A stretch of DNA of 64,000 bases from Streptomyces sp. DG2A-72 (GCF_030499575.1 NZ_JASTLC010000003.1:124001-188000); one strand, 5' to 3'; shown: positions 27,070 through 35,824, counted from the first letter of the stretch. The notes: a model not told the origin generated them from the sequence alone. Made by a program: numbers and translations.

Positions 27070-27381
27070 TCACACCGCCGCCCCGAGACTCCGCACGTCC
27101 TGCTGCTCGTGCTGGGCGGCGTACACCGCGAGGAAAACGGCCAGCCCCCGCACCCCGCCACCGCCCGGTCCCAGCCCGGTGACCGGGACACTCCGCCCAA
27201 AACCCGTCGACAGCGAGCCGTGCGTCCGCAGCGCGGCAGCGGCCAACTCGCCGGCCGGGCTGTGGCAGTGGCCTGGATCGGCGCAGGTCATGGCAACGGC
27301 CTCGGCCCAGGCCCCGGAGGCGGTCTCGGCGTTGCACACGGGCGGCTTCGGGTTCGGCACGGCGGGACTCCTCGGCTTCAT
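27070..27381 (-). CDS. unrecognised small protein, copy A
   Basis: The predicted 103-residue product ends GPGGGGVRGLAVFLAVYAAQ-HEQQ. A related sequence (copy B, 37039-37342) lies upstream of prenyltransferase 2; the shared parts are TASGAWAEAVA/LASRAWTVARA, ALRTHGSLSTG/ALRAHGRLSAG and FLAVYAAQ. The start ATG near 27381 has GGAG about ten bases upstream. Two Cys/His (CADPGHCHS) are present only in copy A. It sits just upstream of sigma paralogue 3. Function unknown. Confidence 0.5.
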   Translation of the reverse strand: MKPRSPAVPNPKPPVCNAETASGAWAEAVAMTCADPGHCHSPAGELAAAALRTHGSLSTGFGRSVPVTGLGPGGGGVRGLAVFLAVYAAQHEQQDVRSLGAAV

Positions 27382-27461
27382 CGCACGGTCGGCTCCGGTG
27401 ATTTCCTGGTGCGGCAGTGGTGCATGCGGTGCAGTGTGCGGCAGTGCCACCTCACACCGGG

Positions 27462-27493
27462 GAATCGATGAATCGGTGAATCGGTGAATCGGT
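27462..27493. repeat. 8-bp tandem repeat, four units
   Basis: GAATCGAT is followed by three exact GAATCGGT units. It lies in the 283-bp gap between copy A and the DoxX-like gene, where no gene is supported. Confidence 0.8.
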
Positions 27494-27664
27494 GCTGAAA
27501 GGGATCGGCTGCGGACGGAAGAGATCAGCGCCGGTGTCTGACGGAGGCCCTGCGTCTGCGGGCCTGCTCGTCGGGGGCCAGGCGCTGCCGCGTCGAGACA
27601 ACGGCGAAGGGCCGGTGGCCGTCCGCCGCGACGATCTGGTCGGGTTCACGGCGATCAGGTATGA

Positions 27665-28258
27665 CTATTTCTCCACCTGCCCCAAGTCCAGCTGGCGGCG
27701 CGCTTCGGCCCGGTGGACGGGCACCGGCTGAAGCTGCCGGCCGGCGGGCAAAATTCCGGTGGCGCGGGAAGCGGCCACCCCCAAGAGCGGGCTTTCCGGC
27801 GGAGAGGCCTTGCCGATCCGTGACTTCGAGTGTCCAATAACCACAAGCGCAGCCGCTATGAGCACCAGGTTCTTCAGAATGTACTGCCCCTCAACCGTGC
27901 CGATGGCATACCCCTTCCAGGTGTGTTCCGGGAAGATGAACAGCGGGGTGAATGTTCCCGCCATATGCCCGAGCAGCACCACGATTGTCGGCCTGAGCGC
28001 CTTTCCGCTTATGAGCAGTATCCCGATTATCGATTCCAGCCCGCCGGTCAGAAAGGAAGCGGCTCCTCCTCCGATGATTCCGAACGTCAGCCGCTCTACG
28101 GTCTCCTCGACCAATGATTCCGCTGGACTCATTCCCGGGAAAAGCTTAGGAGCTCCGAACCAAAGGAAGATAACCCCTATGGAGATCCGCAATACAGCGA
28201 CCCCGAATGAGGCGCCAAACCTCTCGAGAGAGCATACAATAATTCCATAGATGCGCAT
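27665..28258 (-). CDS. DoxX-like four-helix membrane protein
   Basis: This 197-residue protein has four hydrophobic segments (VAVLRISIGVIFLWFGAPKL, IGGGAASFLTGGLESIIGIL, TIVVLLGHMAGTFTPLFIF, NLVLIAAALVVIG) and the DoxX/YkgB-type FGAPKLFP turn. AAAGGAGG lies about 6 bases before ATG 28258. DoxX proteins are membrane quinone-associated or redox-support proteins. The gene is visibly AT-richer than its surroundings. It lies downstream of prenyltransferase 1, separated by a large palindrome. Confidence 0.8.
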   Translation of the reverse strand: MRIYGIIVCSLERFGASFGVAVLRISIGVIFLWFGAPKLFPGMSPAESLVEETVERLTFGIIGGGAASFLTGGLESIIGILLISGKALRPTIVVLLGHMAGTFTPLFIFPEHTWKGYAIGTVEGQYILKNLVLIAAALVVIGHSKSRIGKASPPESPLLGVAASRATGILPAGRQLQPVPVHRAEARRQLDLGQVEK

Positions 28259-28441
28259 ACACCAGGCCTCCTTTCGTGTGCATTCCGGCCAACGCCCATG
28301 GGCGTGATCTGAACTGTTCGGTCGAAGGTGTTGGATTTCTCGCCCGCAGGGCGGGTTCGCTCGCAGGTGCGTTATGCGGCGGAAGTCCCGCCCGCTTCTG
28401 GCTGCGGCAGGGAGCCGAAGTCGACGCGCGAGAAGTTGCGC

Positions 28442-28560
28442 CACCGCGCTGGGGTACCCGCCGGCATCGGACACGCATGACGCGCCACGCGCCAGAGGGC
28501 GCGTGGCGCGTCATGCCGTGCGCCCTGTCTGGTGGTGCCGGCGGGTGCCCCAGCGCGGTG
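28442..28560. terminator. 119-bp two-tier palindrome after prenyltransferase 1
   Basis: An outer 25-bp stem (28442-28466 with 28536-28560, one A/G change that still pairs as G-U in RNA) encloses a perfect 19-bp inner stem (28475-28493 with 28498-28516, loop AGAG). It begins 15 bp after the prenyltransferase stop. It could terminate, process or stabilise mRNA ends; its size is unusual for an intrinsic terminator. Confidence 0.7.
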
Positions 28561-28574
28561 CTGCGGCTGTGCTC

Positions 28575-29504
28575 TCAGGGACTGGCGGGCGACACGCCAG
28601 CCACGCCGGGATCGGATGCGAGCAGGAAATGCTGCACCCCGGGTTGCCACTGATAGTACGACTGCAGTTTGTGGTACTCACCGTTCGGCGACGCCGTAAT
28701 GGCATAGACGAACTGACGGTCGGCAGTGCTGTACGGGGCTTTTTCCACGAACTGCTTGATTTCTGGTTCGATCTGAACGGGGAGTGTCATCGGATCCGTC
28801 GTCATGGCGGCGTACGTGATCCGTTCGATCCTCGGGGAATCCCAGCTCAGAGTGGTGTAGATTCCGAACCCCTGCCCACCGAGCTTCAGCATCCGCTCGC
28901 TCGGGTCCGGCATTCCGAGCTCGCGGAGAATCGACTGCATCCCCTCCGGCTCGAAGCATTCAGCAGGTATCCTGCCGAAGTACAAATTCACCGATCGGTG
29001 CGAGTAGTCAATCCCGATCAGGGTGACTATGTCGGCCAGGCCGTGCCTCGTGAAGAAGTCGAGGTTATCGGACAGGCTGCGCGGCATCGACGGAAGGCCG
29101 GCAAGCTCTGACAGCGACTGAACGTCACCCGTAGGGAAGAAGGACCAAGTCTTCTTGAATCCGCCGACGACACCGAAGTCAATACCGCAACTGCCGATGG
29201 GGAAGTTCCGATGGATTTCTCCCAGTAGGGACCCTACGGGGTGGTCCGTCTCCGCAGTGAGACCGTTCGCCAGTGCGACCGCATACGGGTCAAGCTCCTT
29301 GGGGAGCATCGTGAAGCGGCACTCAAAATCTCCTGCATTGCGTGCGCCAGTCGCCACCCTGAAAGCAATCACGGACTGCGCGAGCATATCCCCGTACGCG
29401 GTCATGATGGGCCAGACCTTGTCACTCGAGCAGGTTATGTTCGCCAATCGAGCCGATTCCTCGATGACCGAGTAAAGGTCTGCCAACTCGGCGGATTCCG
29501 ACAT
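28575..29504 (-). CDS. ABBA-fold aromatic prenyltransferase 1 (CloQ/NphB family)
   Basis: The 309-residue protein aligns end to end with NphB-type enzymes: ELADLYSVIEESARLANITC with SSDKVWPI, DFGVVGGFKKTWSFFPTGD, LAGLPSMPRSLSDNLDFFTR, INLYF-type VNLYFGRIPAE, and the terminal KLQSYYQWQPG. The family is soluble, Mg-dependent or independent, lacks DDxxD, and transfers prenyl groups to naphthalenes or phenazines. GGAGGACGA directly precedes ATG 29504, a context nearly identical for all three prenyltransferases. The activator-box promoter at 30373-30428 points toward it. Confidence 0.93.
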   Translation of the reverse strand: MSESAELADLYSVIEESARLANITCSSDKVWPIMTAYGDMLAQSVIAFRVATGARNAGDFECRFTMLPKELDPYAVALANGLTAETDHPVGSLLGEIHRNFPIGSCGIDFGVVGGFKKTWSFFPTGDVQSLSELAGLPSMPRSLSDNLDFFTRHGLADIVTLIGIDYSHRSVNLYFGRIPAECFEPEGMQSILRELGMPDPSERMLKLGGQGFGIYTTLSWDSPRIERITYAAMTTDPMTLPVQIEPEIKQFVEKAPYSTADRQFVYAITASPNGEYHKLQSYYQWQPGVQHFLLASDPGVAGVSPASP

Positions 29505-29657
29505 TCGTCCTCCACTATCGATCCGACGCCTGTTTTTGAATTGTGTTCTCTCGAACCGAGGCCGATTCCTGCCGCCGCGCGGACCGGCTGTTTCGCTTCC
29601 GATTCCGGCCCGACCGCAGGTGACAGCCCACATCGTCGAGCACCCGAGCCGTGCCAA

Positions 29658-29691
29658 CGCGCCCCCCGGCCTCCGGAGGCCGGGGGGCGCG
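29658..29691. terminator. 34-bp perfect palindrome in the prenyltransferase 1 leader
   Basis: CGCGCCCCCCGGCCTCC (29658-29674) is followed directly by its exact complement to 29691. It lies between the promoter module near 30400 and the gene start at 29504, so it may act as an attenuator. No convincing gene was found in 29505-30330. Confidence 0.6.
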
Positions 29692-30299
29692 GATGAGGCC
29701 TGTACACGCGCCGAATGCGCGTGGCGGCGCTGCCTGCGGGTGGCCTTGCGCGGGCGCAGTTGGTATCTGGCGGCCTTCGCCGGTGTCCTGGTCCGCTGCG
29801 ACTGCACCCGCCTCGACCGGGTAGGGCACACCGGGTGCGCTCACCTCCTGCGCGAGGTGCGCAGTGTCCATGGGAGCGACGGGCGGTTGGCCGGCCACCG
29901 TGGACAACCTCACTGCCGTGGCCCGTTTCGCCATGGATGGCTCGGCGCCGCTTGCGCCCTGCGGGGAGGTCAACCTCGGCGGACAGCACCTCGAACAGCC
30001 CCGCGGAGCGTGGCCGGCGCCCCGCCGAGGTCCGGCAATGCGCCTGCGGGCGGCTGCCGGCGTACCTTCCGGGGGCTGATCGACTTCGCTGCCGTCCGGT
30101 CCCCGTCCCGCTGCCGTCGGCGAGCGGCGCCTGGACGAACCCGATGTACGGGAAGGGTTCTTCACCAGTTCCCGCTCATGGCACGACCGAGCGGGACAGT
30201 GCCGCATGCCGCGGCTCCCGGGCCGTCTGGTGAAGACGCCACCGCACGAGGATGTTGAACGAGGAAGAGAATCTGTGCCGTATGTGGCACGGCTTCGGT

Positions 30300-30428
30300 C
30301 TCGCCGGTACAGGCCGGCGGCTATGGGCTCAATCCATGCCGCACAGAATTTGGGCAGGGAGAACTTGCTGAAATAGTGACATGGGTGGCGCCTCCACGCC
30401 AAGAGCCCCTCAAAGTGACCTGGGTCAC
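30300..30428 (-). promoter_or_regulatory. cluster promoter module, copy 1 (toward prenyltransferase 1)
   Basis: Reading leftward: inverted-repeat box GTGACCCAGGTCAC (30415-30428), 12-bp gap, TTGGCG (30397-30402), 18-bp spacer, CACTAT (30373-30378), then a leader with CCCTGCCCAAATTCTG and GGATTGAG. Copies 2 (46236) and 3 (58258) share the box, the exact 12-bp gap, both hexamers and the leader words. The module would be read by one shared activator. Confidence 0.75.
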
Positions 30429-30552
30429 TCGACAAGCTCAAGCGTGGAGGCGCCGGATACCGACTCCGCCGGACCATGCCGGTTCAGCAAGTCCTCTGCG
30501 GGACGTGTCAGCGCGCAGTGCAGTCGGCCTTGCGGTCCCGGCCCGGACACTG

Positions 30553-31236
30553 TCACAGCGTCATGCCGCGCTCCAGCACCGCCAGTGCCCGTTCGACGGT
30601 CTCCAGCAGGTCTCCCTCCTGGCCCCGATTGACCCAGTCCAGCATCACTTGGGCGAGTGCGCCGACCATCGCGCCGACCACAACCCTGAGTTCCAGGTCA
30701 TCCTCCGACCGCCCGGTCCGCTCCGACAGCGCCCGGCAAAGACGATCGACGTTGTGGTCCATGCCCTCGTGCATCTGCGCCCGCAGCGCCGGAACCTGGC
30801 CGATGAGCTGCAGCCGCCGCAGCAGCAGCTCATCGGTGATTTCCTGGGACAGCATGCGCATCGAGCCGATGATCGCCTCCCGCAGGGAGACAATGGGCGG
30901 CTCCGCCGCCGGGCGCTCGCGAAGGACCTGGTCCAGCTCCAGGGCGTCGGCCATGAGGACGATGTCCTCCTTGGTGGCGAAGTACCGGAAGACGGTACTC
31001 GGGGAGACCTCCGCGCCCTCCGCGATCTGCTCGACGGTGGTGCTGTCGTAGCCCTGCTCCGCGATAAGCCGGTAGGCCGACTCACGGATGGCCTGGCGCG
31101 TGCGCACCTTCTTGCGTTCGCGCAGGCTGAGGCCGGCCCCGTTGGCTGCGGCTCCCCGCCCCTGGCCGGGGGCGGGATTCTTCGGGGACCGGGCGGCGCG
31201 GCGAGTCGCTGGGGAGGACATGGGCGTCATTGTCAT
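30553..31236 (-). CDS. TetR-family regulator of the DHA2 exporter
   Basis: This 227-residue protein has an N-terminal disordered, basic tail, then an HTH (RTRQAIRESAYRLIAEQGYD, then STTVEQIAEGAEVSPSTVFR and YFATKEDIVL). ATG 31236 overlaps the stop of the MFS gene (ATGA). Being downstream in the same operon, it probably represses the operon through the inverted repeats before the exporter (32800-32838). Confidence 0.92.
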   Translation of the reverse strand: MTMTPMSSPATRRAARSPKNPAPGQGRGAAANGAGLSLRERKKVRTRQAIRESAYRLIAEQGYDSTTVEQIAEGAEVSPSTVFRYFATKEDIVLMADALELDQVLRERPAAEPPIVSLREAIIGSMRMLSQEITDELLLRRLQLIGQVPALRAQMHEGMDHNVDRLCRALSERTGRSEDDLELRVVVGAMVGALAQVMLDWVNRGQEGDLLETVERALAVLERGMTL

Positions 31237-32780
31237 CCACTGCTGTCCGCGGGGGCCAACTCCGCGGCGGCTTGCGTCTCGTCCTCCTTCTTCTTCTGCG
31301 GCTGCTTGTTGTGTTCCGGGAGCCGGACCGCGACGAGCACGGCGATCAGCAGCGCTGCGATGCCGCAGATGAGCAGCACCGTGTTCATCCCGGAGACGTA
31401 GGCCTCGTTCGCCGACTGTGTCAGTTGGGGCAGGCTCAGCTGGTCGGCGACACCGTGCGCGGCGACCACGGACTCTTCGGCCCGGTCGGCGGCCGCCGCG
31501 GGCAGCTGGTCGGTGTCGATCCGGTCGATGAACCTGGTGCTCAGCACGCTGCCGAGGACCGCGACACCGATGGCACCGCCGACCTGGCGCAGGGTGGAGA
31601 GCAGCCCGGTGCCGCTGCCCGCACGGTCCTGGGGCAGCGCGCCGATCGCGCCGTCCATGGCCGGCACCATCGCGAAGCCGAAGCCGAAGCCGGTGATGGT
31701 GAGCCACAGGGCGGTGTAGCCGTAGCCGTCGGACACTTCGGTGCGGCTGCCGAGCAGCATGGCGACGGCGAACAGCACCATGCCCAGGGTGATCAGGGGC
31801 CGGGAGCCGAACCGCTCCATCAGCTTCGGCGCCTTCTTCCCGACCACGATCAGCCCGATCATCAGCGGGGCGATCCGCAGCCCGGTGCCGAACGGGTCAT
31901 TGCCCATCACCGCCTGCAGGTACTGCGGCGTCACGAACAGCAGGCCGGTGACCACGAGGGTGGCCAGGACGGCCACGAGCGTGTTCCAGCCGAAGGCGCG
32001 GTCGCCCAGCAGACCAAGGTCGAGCATCGGGCGCTCGGCCCGACGCTCGCGCAGCACCAGCCCGACGAGGAGCACCACGGAGCCGATCAGCGTCGCCACG
32101 ACCAGCGAGTCGCCCCAGCCCCGGGAGGGTGCCTCGATGACGCCGAACACCAGCGCGCCGAGGCCGAGGACGCCGAGCGCCGTGCTGAACACGTCGACGC
32201 GCGGGGCCGACGGATCCCGGGTGTCGGGGATCAGCATGCAGACCGCGATACCGATGGCGACCAGCGGGATGTTGAGCACGAAGATCGAGCCCCACCAGAA
32301 GTTGTCGAGCAGCCAGCCGCCCAGCAGCGGACCGAGCGGCATGCCGATCGACGCCCCCGCCGTGACCGCGCCGATCGCCTTCGTCCGCTCCGCGCCTTCA
32401 AAGAGCGAGGGAATGACGGCGAGCGAGAGCGGCATGATCAGCGCACCGCCGGCGCCCATCACCGCACGGGCCGCGATGACCATGGCCGAGCTGTCGGCGA
32501 ACACGCCCATGCAACTGCCGATCATGAAGATCACCAGTCCGGTGACCAGCAGCTTGCGTCGGCCGAAACGGTCGCCTAACAGTCCCGCGGGAAGCATGCA
32601 GGCGGCAAAGACGACCGCGTACGAATCCACGATCCACTGCAGTTCACCCGTGCTCGCCCCGAGGTCCGCCGCCATCGTCGGCAGCGCGACGTTCATGATC
32701 GTCAGATCGAACCCCAGTACGAGCACGCTGACGACAATGCCGACGAGGGCCCACCGCTTCGCCTTCTGCGAATCCAACAT
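31233..32780 (-). CDS. DHA2-family (EmrB/QacA) MFS drug exporter, 14 helices
   Basis: This 515-residue exporter shows the MFS motifs: D-T-I-x-N-V-A-L-P in LTIMNVALPTMAADL (DHA2 motif D1), GDRFGRRKLL (motif A) and GASIGMPLGPLLGGWL (motif C, antiporter). Fourteen hydrophobic helices are visible. GGAGGGG precedes ATG 32780. It is the first gene of an exporter/TetR operon within the meroterpenoid cluster, probably for product export and self-resistance. Confidence 0.93.
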   Translation of the reverse strand: MLDSQKAKRWALVGIVVSVLVLGFDLTIMNVALPTMAADLGASTGELQWIVDSYAVVFAACMLPAGLLGDRFGRRKLLVTGLVIFMIGSCMGVFADSSAMVIAARAVMGAGGALIMPLSLAVIPSLFEGAERTKAIGAVTAGASIGMPLGPLLGGWLLDNFWWGSIFVLNIPLVAIGIAVCMLIPDTRDPSAPRVDVFSTALGVLGLGALVFGVIEAPSRGWGDSLVVATLIGSVVLLVGLVLRERRAERPMLDLGLLGDRAFGWNTLVAVLATLVVTGLLFVTPQYLQAVMGNDPFGTGLRIAPLMIGLIVVGKKAPKLMERFGSRPLITLGMVLFAVAMLLGSRTEVSDGYGYTALWLTITGFGFGFAMVPAMDGAIGALPQDRAGSGTGLLSTLRQVGGAIGVAVLGSVLSTRFIDRIDTDQLPAAAADRAEESVVAAHGVADQLSLPQLTQSANEAYVSGMNTVLLICGIAALLIAVLVAVRLPEHNKQPQKKKEDETQAAAELAPADSSG

Positions 32781-32799
32781 CACCCCTCCAATGAGAGTG

Positions 32800-32838
32800 C
32801 TCTATCTTTAGAGAGTCGCCTATTTTTAGATAGGCGAC
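32800..32838. promoter_or_regulatory. TetR-type operators upstream of the exporter operon
   Basis: A perfect 9-bp inverted repeat GTCGCCTAT-TTTTAG-ATAGGCGAC occupies 32815-32838, next to a second partial repeat (CTCTATCTTTAGAGAG, 32800-32815). Both lie 20-58 bp before the exporter start. The further interval to 33284 has no supported gene. Confidence 0.65.
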
Positions 32839-33284
32839 AATCTTTCGGTAGCGACTGTCAGAATAGCGGCTGTGGCGCCCGGGCGCGACCCTTCGTTACC
32901 TCTTCGTGGCCCAGGTCCGGGGCTCCGGGCCCGGCTCCCGCCCGCTGCCGACGGGCAGCTCCGGCACGCTGTGCGCAACGTGGCTGGTGGCAGCCGGTAC
33001 TGGGGCCGGCCGCCCCGCACGGCGTGTTCTGCCCGCGGCACACCAGCCGTCTCGATCCGCGTCCTGCCGCTGACAGGGCGCGCCCGAGCCGGCGAATCGT
33101 GCCGCGGTCCCGGGTGCAGTGCCCGGGCGGGATCTCCGCCAGGGCGGCTGTGCGTCGGCGGTCAGCGCGGAGATCTGCTCCGAAGCCTCTGTGTCTTTGG
33201 CCGGGCGGGGCGTGGCGTTCGGTGCCCGAAGAGCGTGCCTCGCGGAGCATCGCCGGCCACACGCTGGTCCCGAAGCACGTGGCG

Positions 33285-33319
33285 GGGGCGGCGGGCCGCA
33301 TATCGGCACCCGCCGCCCC
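33285..33319 (-). terminator. terminator after haloperoxidase 2
   Basis: An 11-bp perfect GC stem (33285-33295 with 33309-33319) begins nine bases beyond the haloperoxidase stop codon. It is equivalent in position to the hairpin after haloperoxidase 1. Confidence 0.65.
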
Positions 33320-33327
33320 GCGGAGCA

Positions 33328-34884
33328 TCAGCGCTTGACGTCGCCCTTGATCTGCTTCTGCACGAACTCATAGGCCAGATCGCCGAACTGCTCGCCGAAG
33401 ACGACGGACCTCTCGATCGTCGTCTTGAAGTGCACACCGCCCCACACCCGGCTGATGGCACAGTCCTTGACGAAATCGGTCCAGGTGGACCAGTACAGCT
33501 CAACGTCCTTGGCCGGGGCGATCCCCCGCTCCACCTCCGTCGAGCCGGCGGGGGCGACATGCCTCCAGTCCAGGACGTCGTCGTCGAAGAAGCGCCGTGT
33601 CGCCTGCGCCTCGGCGGAGCACAGTGTCGTGGAACCGGACGGGTATTCGGGGTGGTCTCCCACGTTCAGGTAGGGCATCCACTCGCTGCCGGGCATGTTG
33701 CGGACCGTTCCTACACCGGGTCCGCCCCAGGCGGTCAGCTTGCTGCGGCCGTACACGTGCCGGACCGCGCTGGGAGGCCGCACGACGTCGTACTTGTTCT
33801 TCTGGTACCACGCGGCGATCAGCGCGTCGTAAATCGCCGTCGAGTTGGTCGCGAACAGGTGGACCCAGCCGTCCAGGTCCAGCTCGTGCGCGTTGGCCGC
33901 CGCCTTCCCCGACTGGCCGATGCCCAGCAGCTTGTTGTCGAAGAACTCCGCCTTCACCTTCTGCTCGTCGGTGAGCGCAGCCTGCGCCTCCACGATCTCG
34001 TCCACCGAGCGCTTGTAGGCGCGCATGTTGGTGTGGTCGATGTGGTTGGGCGGGGCGAGCCTGTACTTGCCCGGGTCCTGGTAGGAGTGGGGCTTGACCA
34101 GTCTCATCTGCGGGGTGACGAACTGCTGGACGATGAACACGCCCTTGTCACCCGCGCCCTCGCGCAGGTTGCGGCGGCGGTGGGGCCCACTCTGCGGCTG
34201 CCAGCGTGAGGGGTGGACCAGCTTGTAGGCAGTGTTCACGGGCGCGTAGCCGGTGTAGTCCTCGTACGGCCGGCCGTGGTACGCGCGGCCCTCGTCGCCG
34301 AGCATGTTCATGCCATCACGCTTGAAGTGCGCGACGACGGCCTTGCCGGCGAGGTTGCCGATGCCGACCGGGCTGGTCTTGTCCTGCGACTCGTCGTCGG
34401 GGTTCAGGCCAACCGCCTCGAACAGGGTCTGGAACTCCGCAAGCCGGTCCGGGATCAGGCCCTTGACCACCTGGTAGGTGGCGTGCAGGCCGGCGATGTT
34501 CTTGTTCCTGTTGGTAGCGGCCTCGCCGGCAGGACGGCGGCCGAGCCGGGAGTAGAAGCCGACCGCGGTCGGGTGGTAAGGCGCCACCGCGTCGAACCAC
34601 CCGATCGACGTCGCATGGGTGAACCGCATCAGCAGGGTCACGTCCATGGGGGCGACGAGTTCCTCGAAGGTGTTCCGGTCGGACTTGGCGATCAGGTCCC
34701 GGATGAAGTTGCCGGACTCGAGGTCGAAGTCGATGGGTGCCGCCGCCGAGGCGGCGGACGCGCCGGCGGCCGCCGCTGCGGTGGAACCCACGGTGGCCAG
34801 CGCCGCGACCGAGGCACCACCGATCAGCAGCGACCTGCGCTGCGGCGAGAAGCCTGAGACGGAAGAACGTCCGGACGTCGTCAT
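33328..34884 (-). CDS. vanadium-dependent haloperoxidase 2 (Tat-exported)
   Basis: The 518-residue paralogue of the gene at 23504-25072 has almost the same Tat signal (SPQRRSLLIGGASVAALATV). Predicted vanadate-site residues are Lys364, Arg369-Pro370 (KYDVVRPPSAVRH), Ser416-Gly417, Arg479 and His485 (SRVWGGVHF). Ser418 again follows PSG. Divergence is concentrated around residues 60-90 and 320-350, likely substrate-facing. Two such enzymes are usual in napyradiomycin, naphterpin and marinone clusters, where one may catalyse a cryptic-halogenation rearrangement. Confidence 0.93.
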   Translation of the reverse strand: MTTSGRSSVSGFSPQRRSLLIGGASVAALATVGSTAAAAAGASAASAAAPIDFDLESGNFIRDLIAKSDRNTFEELVAPMDVTLLMRFTHATSIGWFDAVAPYHPTAVGFYSRLGRRPAGEAATNRNKNIAGLHATYQVVKGLIPDRLAEFQTLFEAVGLNPDDESQDKTSPVGIGNLAGKAVVAHFKRDGMNMLGDEGRAYHGRPYEDYTGYAPVNTAYKLVHPSRWQPQSGPHRRRNLREGAGDKGVFIVQQFVTPQMRLVKPHSYQDPGKYRLAPPNHIDHTNMRAYKRSVDEIVEAQAALTDEQKVKAEFFDNKLLGIGQSGKAAANAHELDLDGWVHLFATNSTAIYDALIAAWYQKNKYDVVRPPSAVRHVYGRSKLTAWGGPGVGTVRNMPGSEWMPYLNVGDHPEYPSGSTTLCSAEAQATRRFFDDDVLDWRHVAPAGSTEVERGIAPAKDVELYWSTWTDFVKDCAISRVWGGVHFKTTIERSVVFGEQFGDLAYEFVQKQIKGDVKR

Positions 34885-35096
34885 GCGTTGTGTCCTTGTC
34901 TTCAAGAAGGGGCGGTCTGCACGTCCAAGGCGATGCCGCTGAGGCAGGACATGCCCTGGAGATCGAGCCGGGTCCTTGCTGTCCCGGGCACCGATCACCG
35001 CGTCGGGATGCGCGACCTCGAAGCGGTTGTTGGCGCTGTGGCCGCTCTTGCGCCACACACGTTGATCAGGCCCGCTGCACACGGACCCCGGACCGG

Positions 35097-35303
35097 CTAG
35101 CTCCCCGCGACGTACTGATCCACGGCGTCGTGCACGCGTCTCGTACCGACCGGGAAACCGAAACCCCCGGCCGGGCCACTCACTCCCGCACCACCCGCAA
35201 GACAACGCGAAGCACGCGGCGAACGACCTGCACACGGCACAACAGACGCCACGGAGACGACGCTCCCCCTGCCGTCCAAGATGCCCAGTGCCCCGACGTC
35301 CAC
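35097..35303 (-). CDS. conserved small ORF in the leader of haloperoxidase 2
   Basis: This 68-codon frame starts at GTG 35303 with GGGGAG six bases upstream and encodes MDVGALGILDGRGSVVSVAS...AVDQYVAGS. It aligns with the frame at 25283-25483 throughout its N- and C-terminal thirds and differs in length by two whole codons. The variable middle keeps the reading frame. No known family was recognised. Confidence 0.55.
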   Translation of the reverse strand: MDVGALGILDGRGSVVSVASVVPCAGRSPRASRCLAGGAGVSGPAGGFGFPVGTRRVHDAVDQYVAGS

Positions 35304-35381
35304 GCGAACTCCCCTGCCTCGTATCCGAGTTGGTCCGGTCATTCCGCGGCACATCAACGGATGCCAGTCCGGCGGCGACAA

Positions 35382-35410
35382 CACTAAAAACAGCGCAAGC
35401 GGTCTGTCAA
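35382..35410 (-). promoter_or_regulatory. promoter of the haloperoxidase 2 transcript
   Basis: TTGACA (minus strand, 35405-35410) and TTAGTG (35382-35387) have a 17-base spacer, matching the promoter at 25561-25589. The flanking sequence (GTTTTTAGTGTTGT) is also conserved. Confidence 0.7.
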
Positions 35411-35715
35411 TACAAAACCGCGCGCCTCGTATTTCTTCGCCTCGGAAGCCAGGCACAACACCAGGCCACCGGCCCCCAACACCTCACGCCACCAGCAATG
35501 TTCGAGCGTTCCCGGAGCCGTCCTCCACAGATCCCGAGAGCGGGCGAGAGGAGTAATGCTGTCGAGCAGTGCGTCAATAAACAGGCACTCGGTCGGTTTT
35601 CATTCGGGGCCCGCCTGCTGCGACAGTCCCGGTGAGGGATGCACTGGCCGGCTCGACTTCGCGAGGGCCGCCCACCACCCGCCCTGGGCCCCGTAGTTCG
35701 CCCCTTGTCATCAGG

Positions 35716-35797
35716 GTCCGGGGCGGCCGCGTCGCCGGATCTCGATCCGGCACCAGCGATCCGGCACCCCGAGAAGGTCCAGGGTGCCGCCCCGGAC
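35716..35797. terminator. 82-bp branched palindrome after prenyltransferase 2
   Basis: An outer 12-bp stem (35716-35727 with 35786-35797) encloses a 7-bp hairpin GCCGGAT-CTCG-ATCCGGC (35734-35751). An alternative 8-bp stem (35762-35769 with 35782-35789) is also possible. It begins 28 bp beyond the prenyltransferase stop, like the large palindrome after prenyltransferase 1. Confidence 0.6.
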
Positions 35798-35824
35798 TCA
35801 GACACTCATGGGCCGGCGAGTTCT

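Noticed and set aside
27462..27493. Short tandem repeats considered as a CRISPR array
   Set aside because: Units are 8 bp with no spacers and there are no cas genes. No CRISPR array was seen anywhere in the window.
29515..30477. 320-codon minus-strand frame upstream of prenyltransferase 1
   Set aside because: Its composition is erratic, it crosses the 34-bp palindrome and the promoter module, and shows no motif. It is treated as leader, not gene.
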